A stretch of 64,000 nt of DNA from Actinomycetota bacterium (GTDB lineage: Bacteria > Actinomycetota > Actinomycetes > Streptosporangiales > Streptosporangiaceae), in assembly GCA_027313705.1 (NCBI GenBank), contig DAHVDE010000005.1, positions 1 to 64,000 on the forward strand, written 5' to 3'. The position numbers and the translations under genes are program-made. Below, piece after piece: positions 1 through 8,046 of the stretch. Position 1 is the stretch's first letter. Every line of letters begins with the position of its first letter. Under the pieces are notes generated by a model, which searched no databases, had not been told where the DNA came from, and saw nothing but the letters and a program-made list of their open reading frames with translations.

Positions 1-142
1 TCCAGATCGCGTCCGGGTCGGCCTCGAACGTCGTCTCGCATTCGAACAGGTGCATGACTGTTCCCTGCAGCCCGGCCGGGATGCGGACTAGCTGGCCATG
101 TGCCAGGAAGCCCCGCGCCTGCATGCTGTACGCGGCACGCAC
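1..142 (-). CDS. Partial hypothetical protein, C-terminus beyond left edge
   Basis: An open frame on the minus strand runs off the left edge. It reads sensibly from a GTG at 142 or an ATG at 124, giving MQARGFLAHGQLVRIPAGL and then a stretch ending in ETTFEADPDAIW. The pattern G-x-L-V-x-I-x-x-x-L-x-G-T-V suggests a small beta-barrel or SH3-like start, but no family is recognised. It lies downstream of the cytochrome b gene on the same strand and beyond that gene's terminator, so it is probably a separate unit. No convincing ribosome binding site is visible, and the start is uncertain. Confidence 0.4.
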   Translation of the reverse strand, partial: MRAAYSMQARGFLAHGQLVRIPAGLQGTVMHLFECETTFEADPDAIW

Positions 143-245
143 CGCAGCCGTCGTAATGGTCTCGCGGACCGATGCCGGATGGCAACCCGATGCGGCATCC
201 GTTCGCGACCTCGTAATGCGATGGCCTGGCCGGCCGTTTGCGAGG

Positions 246-284
246 TGGCCCGGGTGTCACCGGGTTCTCCGGTGACACCCGGGC
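246..284 (-). terminator. Perfect 17-bp inverted repeat, terminator of the cytochrome b gene
   Basis: The arms GGCCCGGGTGTCACCGG (246–262) and CCGGTGACACCCGGGCC (268–284) are perfectly complementary around a 5-nt loop. The structure starts 38 bp past the stop of the minus-strand cytochrome b gene. There is no T-run, as is common for actinobacterial hairpin terminators. Confidence 0.8.
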
Positions 285-322
285 CATAACCTGGCGTCAG
301 CGCCTGCGGGTGCGCACGGCTG

Positions 323-2209
323 TCACTTCTGTCCGGCGGGCTCCGGCCTGGTGCCGGACTGGTCCACCGGACCGGCCGGCCGCCGGTTCCAGTCCCGCCA
401 GACCAGCCGGTGCACCGGGATCCACCTCGGGATGTCGCGCAGGCCCGGGATGAACGGGACGAACAGCAGCAGCAGGGTGGCCAGGCCGGTCATGAAGATC
501 GCGATCAGGTCGATGTTGTCGGAGTTACCCCAGCCAGGCTGCATGTGGTACCACATCTGGAACAGCCACAGCCAGGGCTGGCCGGGGTAGTTGCCCGTCT
601 CGTTCATCACGCCCCACTGGCTGCCTTGCAGGTGCTGCGCGGCTGCCAGGTCGCCGAAGTAGGCGCCGTCCTCGAGGAAGAGCAGCGGCTTGGTGTAGTC
701 GGTGCCGTAGAACTGGCGCTGCGCGAGCAGGTCGGTGTCGAGCGCGCCGCTCTTGGCCATGGCCAGCTCGTAAGACATCATCACGGGCACCGGCCCGGCC
801 GCTGGCAGGCTCAGGTCGCCGCCGTTGAACGGCAACCTGGTGGTCGTTCCCTCGGTGGCCTTGTCGTAGGCGGAAGCCCATTTCAGCTGCGTGGCCGCCG
901 GCGCGCTCTGGTAAGCGGACAGCGCGGCAGCCAGCCGCGGCGTGGTACGCGCCAGCGAGGACAGCGGGGCGAGCACGAACGTCGAACCCGCGTTGATGTG
1001 CTGGGTTATGCCGGACAGCTTCTGCCAGCTGATCGGCCCTAGCTGCTGCACGGAGGCGGTGCCGTTGTTGTACGGCGGGCCGTAGGCCGCCGTCTCGCTC
1101 GAGCCGTCGAGCTCCGCCGCTGCGGTGTTGACGAAGCCGAGCTGGTCGTGCTGTGCCCAGGACTGGACGGTGACGGCGGGGATGTCAGGCGAGGAGAGCA
1201 GGCCGGCCAGGATCATCGTCAGCGCGCCGACGATCAGGGTGGCCACGGTGGCTTCCTTGACAATGTCATAGCGCCTGGTGGGTCCGCGCCACGGTGCCGC
1301 GTCGGTCCTGGCGGCAGCCCGGCGGGCGGCACGGTCAGCGGGGCGTGACTGCGGCAGCGGGTGGCTGACGCCGCGAGCCCTGACGAGCAGGATGTGGGCA
1401 CCGATAATGGCGATGAGCGCCAGTGGCATCAGCACGATGTGCCACATGAACATCTGGCCGAAGTCCATCGGGTTGAAGAACGCGCCGACGCCAGAGGCGT
1501 TGAACGCGTCCTTGGCACTGGTGGAGATCCACTGCGAGTCGAAGTTCTGCTGGGACAGATAGCCGGTGAACGCGGTGACGATCGAGGCAAGGAAGGCCAC
1601 CACGCCGGTGATCCACGTCATCGTGCGGCGGCCGCGCCAGGCCGCCATCCAGAACTTGCCCCACAAGTGGATGACCAGGAAGGCCATGAAGAGCTCGACC
1701 GACCAAAGATGCAGGCTGTTGAAGAAATGACCGACCGGGTTGGTGTGCCACCAGTCAGAGCCGCCGAGCGCCAGGGCGAAACCTGACGCGATGACGATGC
1801 CGAGCGCTGCCAGCGAGGCCACACCGAAGGTGTAGATCCACGATGCCACGTACGCGGGCTGGCGGTCAGGCAGCAGTTTCTTTGGCGGCAGTACCCGCGC
1901 CGCCGTGGTGCGGATCCTGGCCGTCCACATGTCTGAGTCGCCAGGCTCGGGTTCCGCCGCCGTAACGGCGGCGGCGGCAGCGGAATCAGGCCCGTCGTCG
2001 TGGCCGGCCTGGTCATCGCCGCCTGCGGCAGGCAGGCTGGCCCGGTGCGGGAAAGGCATGAGCAGAGCGGCCATGAAGATGACGACCATCACCGCGATCA
2101 CGATCAGGTTGGCCAGGGTGATATTGATAAATGACCACTGCAGAACGTGACTGGGATGATTCAGGTCGATCGCTTCCGCAGCCCGGCCGCCCGCCGCGAA
2201 GATGTACAT
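323..2209 (-). CDS. Cytochrome b/b6-family membrane protein
   Basis: This 628-residue integral membrane protein is probably a quinone-linked di-heme cytochrome b. A single N-terminal TM helix (about 17–50) is followed by a linker and a four-helix cytochrome b core (about 120–300). Two histidine pairs in the core are placed to bind hemes: one spaced H-x13-H (HLWSVELFMAFLVIH) and one H-x14-H (HIVLMPLALIAIIGAH). The second spacing is like cytochrome b6 rather than bc1. A fifth helix, a long extracytoplasmic domain of about 230 residues and a C-terminal helix follow. No Rieske protein or cytochrome c gene is adjacent, so the partner is unknown. ATG is preceded by AGGAG. The divergent intergenic region contains DosR-like boxes. 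Confidence 0.8.
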   Translation of the reverse strand: MYIFAAGGRAAEAIDLNHPSHVLQWSFINITLANLIVIAVMVVIFMAALLMPFPHRASLPAAGGDDQAGHDDGPDSAAAAAVTAAEPEPGDSDMWTARIRTTAARVLPPKKLLPDRQPAYVASWIYTFGVASLAALGIVIASGFALALGGSDWWHTNPVGHFFNSLHLWSVELFMAFLVIHLWGKFWMAAWRGRRTMTWITGVVAFLASIVTAFTGYLSQQNFDSQWISTSAKDAFNASGVGAFFNPMDFGQMFMWHIVLMPLALIAIIGAHILLVRARGVSHPLPQSRPADRAARRAAARTDAAPWRGPTRRYDIVKEATVATLIVGALTMILAGLLSSPDIPAVTVQSWAQHDQLGFVNTAAAELDGSSETAAYGPPYNNGTASVQQLGPISWQKLSGITQHINAGSTFVLAPLSSLARTTPRLAAALSAYQSAPAATQLKWASAYDKATEGTTTRLPFNGGDLSLPAAGPVPVMMSYELAMAKSGALDTDLLAQRQFYGTDYTKPLLFLEDGAYFGDLAAAQHLQGSQWGVMNETGNYPGQPWLWLFQMWYHMQPGWGNSDNIDLIAIFMTGLATLLLLFVPFIPGLRDIPRWIPVHRLVWRDWNRRPAGPVDQSGTRPEPAGQK

Positions 2210-2242
2210 GAGAGGCTCCTGCTTTGTGTTATCCGGTTCGGC

Positions 2243-2256
2243 CGGAGTAAAGCCCC
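2243..2256 (-). promoter_or_regulatory. Weak DosR-like box before the cytochrome b gene
   Basis: On the minus strand GGGGCTTTACTCCG resembles GGGAC-N4-GNCCC in its left half only. It lies 33 nt before the cytochrome b ATG and inside a larger GCCGG…CCGGC inverted repeat (2241–2260). This is a tentative site. Confidence 0.3.
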
Positions 2257-2372
2257 CGGCTTAGCCAACTGTCGCCGGTCAGTCAGGCCCGCCGGCAGGG
2301 AACTAGGTCTCTCCTCGGCGGGACTGACGTCCTCAACCGGTCAACCGCCAGGAGACCGGCCATCCCCATTAA

Positions 2373-2386
2373 AGGACTTTCGGCCC
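2373..2386 (+). promoter_or_regulatory. DosR/DevR-like box
   Basis: AGGACTTTCGGCCC matches the DosR-type palindrome (GGGAC, four bases, GNCCC). It ends 37 nt before the ATG of the gene at 2424, which has no ribosome binding site. That spacing would put the box at the -35 region of a leaderless transcript. It could also act on the divergent cytochrome b gene. Confidence 0.6.
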
Positions 2387-2423
2387 TGCGTGACCAGGCC
2401 GCCATTGCGCCATCCTTGGACCC

Positions 2424-2966
2424 ATGTTCGTCAGCCAGCACCTCCCCTTGCTGGTCAGTGCTGAGGTGGCGCAGGCGCGCCTGGTCGATATGGCCGTAGG
2501 CGGCGCGCTTGGCAGCGCCGCGCGCACCGCCTACGAGGGCGCCATCGAGCAGTTCTTCAAGGTAGGCCCTTTCGGCCGGGCGCCAGGACCCGCCAAGCTT
2601 GTCCGCGCCCTGTTCCTGCCGCCGGCCTACCGTGACGGCACTGTAGTGATCGGGATGCGCTGGGAAGCCACCGGCCCGTCGGGCGGCTTGTTTCCCGTGC
2701 TCGACGCGAACATCTCAGTAGCGCCGGCGGCGGACGCAGGCACGGCCATGCTGATTCTCGAGGGCAGTTACCGGCCGCCGCTCGGCGCCCTGGGCGCCGG
2801 CCTGGACCGGGTCGTGCTCAACAAGGTGGCGACGGCGACGGTCCGCGCGATGCTTGGCGACGTCGCCATGGTGCTGCTTAATCCCGGCGCGGTCGTTGAC
2901 CGCGCCGCTCCGCGCCGCCCGGTGCCGCCTGAACCAGCGAGCGAACCAGGTACCGAGCCTGCCTAG
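2424..2966 (+). CDS. Hypothetical protein, probable DosR-regulon member
   Basis: This 180-residue soluble protein belongs to no family I recognise with confidence. The middle alternates likely strands (VVIGMRWEATG, ANISVAP, MLILEGSYRPP) and is followed by a helix (DRVVLNKVATATVRAMLGDVA). A polyketide-cyclase/SRPBCC-like fold is possible but unproven. The last 25 residues are Pro/Glu-rich and look disordered. There is no signal peptide or TM segment. The start ATG lacks a Shine-Dalgarno sequence and lies 37 nt after a DosR-like box, suggesting leaderless hypoxic expression. It converges on the V-ATPase operon with a 108-bp gap. Confidence 0.7.
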   Translation: MFVSQHLPLLVSAEVAQARLVDMAVGGALGSAARTAYEGAIEQFFKVGPFGRAPGPAKLVRALFLPPAYRDGTVVIGMRWEATGPSGGLFPVLDANISVAPAADAGTAMLILEGSYRPPLGALGAGLDRVVLNKVATATVRAMLGDVAMVLLNPGAVVDRAAPRRPVPPEPASEPGTEPA

Positions 2967-3074
2967 CCGCCGTTTCCCCTGATCGGCGTCCCGCCGTTTT
3001 CCGTGGGCGTTCTTCGCCAAGATCGCGGCGTCGCGGTCGCGGGCCAAATGCCCGCCGGCGCCCGGCCTGGTGGT

Positions 3075-3692
3075 CTACAGCAGGTCCTGTCCCCCGTTCC
3101 AGGCCAGCCTGACCCTGGCGCCGTCTGACCGCTCGAGTTCGTCTATCGCCGCCGCGACCTGGTCCCTGGCCTGCTCGAGGCCGGGTATCAGCCGGTCTTT
3201 GACGGCGCGCAGCCTTACCCTGGTGGCGGCGGATTCCGCCGTCATGATCTGGAGCGCCCTGGCGGCGGCCGCGTACCTGACTGCGGCGTCTAGCGCCGCC
3301 TGGTGCGCCTGCCTTGCGCGTGTCACCGACGGCCCGCTCCAGGGGACCTGGTCATCGGGCGGGGTGCAGGTGGCGCCGGCCGGCCGCCTGACCCCCATCG
3401 TGGTGGCGAAGCGAACGGAGACGTCGGCGTAGCCGCGGCCGGCCGCCAGGCGGATGTCTTGCTGGCCGCCGAGCAGCGACGCGATCAGCAGTGCGCGGTC
3501 GGCGTCCCTGGCGCGGTCGTGCCATTCGCGCTCGGCCTGCGCGGCGGCAGCGGCCAGCCCGGCCAGGTCCGCCTGGAGAATGCGGAGCTTGCGGTCAAGC
3601 AGGTCCGCGCCGCGGCTGGCGGCCGCCAGCCGCCGTTCCAGCCACAGCCGCCCGGCGCGGCCGGGCGGGGCGGTGATCTTCCGGCCGGTCAC
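3075..3692 (-). CDS. V/A-type ATPase subunit D (central stalk)
   Basis: This 205-residue protein matches the V/A-ATPase D subunit. That subunit forms the antiparallel coiled-coil rotor shaft inside the A3B3 head. The N-terminal pattern GRAGRLWLERRLAAASRGADLLDRKLRIL is the usual conserved opening helix. A second long helix (RVRLRAVKDRLIPGLEQARDQV) occupies the C-terminal third. It is the last gene of the nine-gene operon, and its ATG overlaps the stop of subunit B by 4 bp (ATGA). The order A–B–D is the standard one for bacterial and archaeal V/A-ATPases. Confidence 0.88.
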   Translation of the reverse strand: MTGRKITAPPGRAGRLWLERRLAAASRGADLLDRKLRILQADLAGLAAAAAQAEREWHDRARDADRALLIASLLGGQQDIRLAAGRGYADVSVRFATTMGVRRPAGATCTPPDDQVPWSGPSVTRARQAHQAALDAAVRYAAAARALQIMTAESAATRVRLRAVKDRLIPGLEQARDQVAAAIDELERSDGARVRLAWNGGQDLL

Positions 3693-5077
3693 GGGTAGTA
3701 CCTGTCCACGGCGCTCGCGGAGATCATCGTCAGGTCGCGCCTGGGCAGCACGCCGAGCACCTGCCAGGCAAGGCGCAAGGTTTCCGCTAGCGTGCGTGAC
3801 TCGGCCGGGCCCTGGTTCATCAGCGTCGTCTCGAATGCCTGCTCGAACCGGATCGCGCGGCGGTCAGAGTCGCCGAGCGCGGCCGACCCGATCAGTTCAG
3901 AAAGCTCGCGGGCGCGGCGGGCTGCAGCCAGGGCGGCGAGCGTCTGGGCGGCGACATCGAGGTGATCGTCCCTGGTGCGGCCGGGACCGGCACCGTGCCG
4001 CATCAGCCTTGACAGCGAGGAAAGCGCGTCGACCGGCGGGTAGATCCCCCGTGCGTGCAGGTCGGCGGACAGCACGAGCTGCCCTTCTGTGATGTAGCCG
4101 GTCAGGTCGGGCACCGGGTGCGTGATGTCGCCCGACGGCATGGTGAGCGCGGGCACCATGGTCAGCGAGCCTGGCAGCCCTTCGATCCTGCCGCACCGCT
4201 CGTAGAGGGAGGCGAGGTCGCTGTACAGGTAGCCGGGGTAGGCGCGCCTGGCGGGCAGTTCCCCCCTGGCCATCGACACTTCGCGCAGCGCCTCGCAGTA
4301 GCTGGTCATGTCCGCCATCACCACCAGTGCGTGCCTGCCGAGGGTGAACGCCAGGTGCTCGGCCACGGTCAGGGCCAGCCTCGGGGTGAGGATGCGCTCG
4401 ATGACCGGGTCGTCGGCCAGGTTGATGAAAAGCACCAGGTCGCCGGCCGCCGACCGTTCTTCGAGTATGGCCCTGATCACCGCCGCGTCGGCGTGCGTCA
4501 GCCCCATCGCGGCGAAGACGACGCTGAACGGCTCGCCCTGCGCTGACGCCTGCGCGGCGATCTGGCCGGCGAGTTCAAGGTGAGGCAGCCCCGCCACCGA
4601 GAAGATCGGCAGCTTCTGGCCCCTGACCAGGGTGGTCAGCTCGTCAATGACCGAGATGCCGGTCAGCACCGGCTCGGCGGGCGGCAGCCGCAGCGCAGGA
4701 TTGACAGGGAAGCCGGCGACCGGCATGGTCAGCTCGCCGGTGACCGGCGGCCCGCCGTCCCTCGGCTCGCCGCGGCCCGAGCACACCCGCCCAAGCCACT
4801 GCGGGCCGACCGCGATGCGCAGCGGGCTGCCGGCGAACTCGATGCTCGTGTCATTCGGGTCCATGCCCGCCGTGCCTTCGAGGACCTGGATCACCGCGAG
4901 GTCGCCGTTGACCTCGAGCACCAGGCCGTGCCTGAGCTCGCCGGCGCCAAGCCTGATGGAAGCGAACTCGTCCCACCCGACGCCCTTGACGCCGCGCGCG
5001 ATCAGCAGCGGGCCCCTGAGCTGCTCCACGGCGGTGAACTCCGGCCTTGCCCACCCGCCGCCCGCCGTCTCAGTCAT
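3689..5077 (-). CDS. V/A-type ATPase subunit B (non-catalytic head subunit)
   Basis: This 462-residue homologue of the V/A-ATPase B subunit forms the regulatory nucleotide interface with subunit A. Typical segments are GISVIDELTTLVRGQKLPIFS, VVFAAMGLTHADA, MADMTSYCEALREVS and GYLYSDLASLYERCGRIEG. A Walker A motif is absent, as expected for B. The ATG at 5077 gives MTETAGGGWARPEF and overlaps the 3' end of the A gene by 8 bp. A longer in-frame extension exists, but it lies inside the A gene and has no family similarity, so it was not used. Confidence 0.93.
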   Translation of the reverse strand: MTETAGGGWARPEFTAVEQLRGPLLIARGVKGVGWDEFASIRLGAGELRHGLVLEVNGDLAVIQVLEGTAGMDPNDTSIEFAGSPLRIAVGPQWLGRVCSGRGEPRDGGPPVTGELTMPVAGFPVNPALRLPPAEPVLTGISVIDELTTLVRGQKLPIFSVAGLPHLELAGQIAAQASAQGEPFSVVFAAMGLTHADAAVIRAILEERSAAGDLVLFINLADDPVIERILTPRLALTVAEHLAFTLGRHALVVMADMTSYCEALREVSMARGELPARRAYPGYLYSDLASLYERCGRIEGLPGSLTMVPALTMPSGDITHPVPDLTGYITEGQLVLSADLHARGIYPPVDALSSLSRLMRHGAGPGRTRDDHLDVAAQTLAALAAARRARELSELIGSAALGDSDRRAIRFEQAFETTLMNQGPAESRTLAETLRLAWQVLGVLPRRDLTMISASAVDRYYP

Positions 5078-6830
5078 GACCGGGCTCGCGCTGGCCAGGT
5101 GCGGTGATCGGTTTCTCGCGCAACTCGGCGAGCACCGCGTCGGCGATCTCGCGGACGCGCCCGGCGGACGGGGCGTCTTCCTTTGCCCGCAGCAGCGGCG
5201 AGAAATCATGGTCCTCGAGCTGGTCTGCGGGCACTCCGAGACCGGCGAGTTCCAGGCAGCGGCCGGAAACGGCGAGCACCGCGTCGGCCAGCGCGGCCGC
5301 GCGCGCCTGATCGCAGTAGGCGTCGGCCTGGCTGAGCGCGCTCTGCTGCAGCACCCCCTCGCGTACCAGGCGCCCGGCCAGTATCGCGATCCGCTGGCGC
5401 GGCGGCAGCGCGGAAGCGCCCATCAGCTCGGCAAGCTCCCCCGCCCGGTCAGCCTCGGCCAGCAGCGCGGTCAGGCTGGCCCGTCGCGCAGCCCAGCCGG
5501 GATCGCCGTTCCTCGCGTGCCAGCCGGCGATAAGGCCGGCGTCGCGGGCGAACGACCCGGCCCAGGATACCGCCGGGTAATGCCTGGCGTAGGCCAGGTC
5601 GCGGTCGAGCGTCCACAGGCTGCGCACGAACCGCTGGGTGTAAGAGGTCACCGGTTCTGTCATGTCGCCGCCGGCCGGCGAAACCGCGCCGATGATCGTG
5701 ATCGAGCCTTCCTGGCCGCCGAGCGTGGTGAACCTGCCTGCCCGTTCGTAGAACGCGGCCAGTGCCGAAGCCAGGCTCGCCGGGTACCCTTCCTCCGCGG
5801 GCATCTCGCCGTTGCGCGAGGAAAACTCGCGCAGGGCCTCGGCCCATCTGGACGTGGAATCCGCGACCACGACCACGTGCAGCCCCATGTCCCTGAAGTG
5901 CTCGGCCACCGCGGCGGCGCTGTAAATGCTGGCTTCCCTGGCCATCATCGGCATGTTGGAGGTGTTGGCGATGATCACGGTGCGCCCGGCCAGCCTGCCT
6001 CCGGTGCGCGGGTCGGTCAGCCCGGCCAGTTCGGTAAGCATCTCGGCCAGTTCGTTGCCGCGCTCGCCGCAGCCGACATAGACGATGACGTCGGCATCGC
6101 ACCATTTGGTGATCTGCTGAAGCAGCACTGTCTTGCCGGTGCCGAACCCGCCGGGCACGGCGCTCGTGCCGCCGCGAGTGACAGGGAAGAGCACGTCGAT
6201 CACCCGCTGGCCGGTCTGCAGCGGCGCGTCAGGGCCAAGCCGCCGCGCCACCGGCCTGCGCTGCCTGACCGGCCAGGAGCTGACCAGCGGCACCTGCGTG
6301 CCGCCGACGACGGCGATGACGTCCTGCCCGGTCACCTGGCCGGCCGGACGCAGCCGCCGCACCTGGCCGGAGGCGTCCGGCGGCACCAGGACGAGGTACC
6401 TGACGCCGCCGGGGGCGGACACCGCGCCGAGCGCCGCCCCCGGCCCGAGATGGTCCCCTTCCCTGGCGGAAGGCGTGAACGCCCAGGCGAGGTCCTGACC
6501 TGAACTGGGCAGGGAACTGGCCGCCGGGTCGAGCCAGGCGGGCGCGCCCGCCAGCGGCCTCAGCAGCCCGTCGAATACGGCGCCGAGCAGGTGCGGCCCG
6601 AGCCTGCCAGACAGCTGCTCGCCCAGGCTGACTGCCTCGTCGCCGGGTGCCACGCCGCCGGTGTACTCATAGGCCTGGACAGTGGCGGTGCCGCCGTTGA
6701 TCGCGACGACCTCGCCCGGCAGCCGGTGCTCGCCCACCTGCACGATCTGCGACATGGCGATCCCGGTGAGCCCTGTCACCTCAACCAGCGGGCCGCTGAC
6801 CCGGCTGACCTGCGCGGCCGTTCCGCTCAT
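5070..6830 (-). CDS. V/A-type ATPase subunit A (catalytic)
   Basis: This 586-residue catalytic subunit hydrolyses or makes ATP. The P-loop GGFGTGKT lies at about 227–234, with the catalytic lysine at 233. It is followed by YVGCGERGNE, NTSNMPMMAREASIYS and DSTSRWAEALREFS, all diagnostic of V/A-type A subunits. The characteristic non-homologous insertion of about 90 residues lies between the N-terminal barrel and the P-loop. The start ATG at 6830 overlaps the subunit E stop (ATGA). Full length and intact motifs argue for an active enzyme. V/A-type enzymes are uncommon in Actinomycetota, which normally rely on F-type ATP synthase. Confidence 0.95.
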   Translation of the reverse strand: MSGTAAQVSRVSGPLVEVTGLTGIAMSQIVQVGEHRLPGEVVAINGGTATVQAYEYTGGVAPGDEAVSLGEQLSGRLGPHLLGAVFDGLLRPLAGAPAWLDPAASSLPSSGQDLAWAFTPSAREGDHLGPGAALGAVSAPGGVRYLVLVPPDASGQVRRLRPAGQVTGQDVIAVVGGTQVPLVSSWPVRQRRPVARRLGPDAPLQTGQRVIDVLFPVTRGGTSAVPGGFGTGKTVLLQQITKWCDADVIVYVGCGERGNELAEMLTELAGLTDPRTGGRLAGRTVIIANTSNMPMMAREASIYSAAAVAEHFRDMGLHVVVVADSTSRWAEALREFSSRNGEMPAEEGYPASLASALAAFYERAGRFTTLGGQEGSITIIGAVSPAGGDMTEPVTSYTQRFVRSLWTLDRDLAYARHYPAVSWAGSFARDAGLIAGWHARNGDPGWAARRASLTALLAEADRAGELAELMGASALPPRQRIAILAGRLVREGVLQQSALSQADAYCDQARAAALADAVLAVSGRCLELAGLGVPADQLEDHDFSPLLRAKEDAPSAGRVREIADAVLAELREKPITAPGQREPGHD

Positions 6831-7369
6831 GGCCCGGCCGCCCGGCTCGTCCGCTGGCAAAGGGCGGCCATGTCAGGCCCGAGCGCGCTGATCGCGCGAT
6901 CAGCCAGCCTGGGCAGCGAGCAGTCGACCGTAACCCCTGCCGCCGTGGCCACGGCACCGCCGTCTGGCGGCTCCCTGATCAGCGCGCCCGGGCCGGCGGC
7001 GCCCGCCGCGAACCTGGCCAGCCGCGCCGCAAGCGCGGGATAGTCAGGCGCGGAACGCAGGCCGAGCACGGCGTTCCTGATCCGCCCGGCCAGGTACTGA
7101 TACGCGGCCAGGTCAGAGCCGAGCAGGCGTTCCCTCGCTGACCTGCGGCTGGCGCCGAGCCGCGCCGAGGCGATCAGGCGCGCCTGGGCCCGTCCGTCGT
7201 CGCCGGCCAGCGCGGCCGCACGTGCGGCGTCCTGCTCCGCCCGGCCAACCATCGCGCCTGCCGCGTCGCGCGCCTGCTGCACGATGGAGTCTGCCCGCTC
7301 TTCCGCTTGCCGCAGAAGTGCCGCCCTCACCGGTTCGATGGCCTCTTCCTGCCAGGAACGCGGCGTCAT
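6827..7369 (-). CDS. V/A-type ATPase subunit E (peripheral stalk)
   Basis: This 180-residue protein has an Ala/Arg/Glu-rich N-terminal helix of about 75 residues (RAALLRQAEERADSIVQQAR…). A compact C-terminal domain follows (LAAYQYLAGRIRNAVLGLRS…), the layout of subunit E. With the G/H-like coiled coil it would form the stator connecting head and membrane part. The sequence itself is only weakly conserved, and the call leans on position between subunits F and A. It overlaps both neighbours by 4 bp. Confidence 0.75.
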   Translation of the reverse strand: MTPRSWQEEAIEPVRAALLRQAEERADSIVQQARDAAGAMVGRAEQDAARAAALAGDDGRAQARLIASARLGASRRSARERLLGSDLAAYQYLAGRIRNAVLGLRSAPDYPALAARLARFAAGAAGPGALIREPPDGGAVATAAGVTVDCSLPRLADRAISALGPDMAALCQRTSRAAGP

Positions 7370-7608
7370 GACGGCGACCAGTCACTTGCCTGCGGCAGGA
7401 CCACCGGCATCACATCTGGCCGCGAAGGCAGTTCTGCTGCCAGCCAGTCAGCCGCCTGCGGTGTCAGCACGACGACGGCGACATCGGCAGGAAGCGCCCG
7501 CCATCCGCGCAGCGCCTCGGGCTTGCCCGAGGCCGGGCATAGCAGCGCGCCTGCCAGTCCGTAGCCGAAGATGCGAAGCGGCTCCCCGATCACTGCGGCT
7601 CTCGCCAT
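7366..7608 (-). CDS. V/A-type ATPase subunit F
   Basis: This 80-residue protein resembles the small F subunit, which sits on the central rotor and modulates activity. The N-terminal strand-turn ARAAVIGEPLRIFGYGLAGA and the strand VAVVVLTPQAADWL fit the CheY-like fold of this family. At 80 residues it is shorter than the usual 100 or so, lacking part of the C-terminal helix. It overlaps subunit E by 4 bp and lies 4 bp after subunit K. Confidence 0.72.
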   Translation of the reverse strand: MARAAVIGEPLRIFGYGLAGALLCPASGKPEALRGWRALPADVAVVVLTPQAADWLAAELPSRPDVMPVVLPQASDWSPS

Positions 7609-7612
7609 CGGC

Positions 7613-8035
<423 letters not shown>

Positions 8036-8046
8036 TCACGCCTCCT

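Noticed and set aside
2320-2334. GGACTGACGTCC-like element as another DosR box
   Set aside because: The half-site spacing does not fit the 5-4-5 layout of the other boxes, and it lies farther from both start codons.
4632-6503. A 623-codon open frame on the plus strand across the ATPase A and B genes
   Set aside because: It is antisense to two unambiguous ATPase genes. Long antisense frames are expected in DNA of this GC content, and the translation has no recognisable domain.
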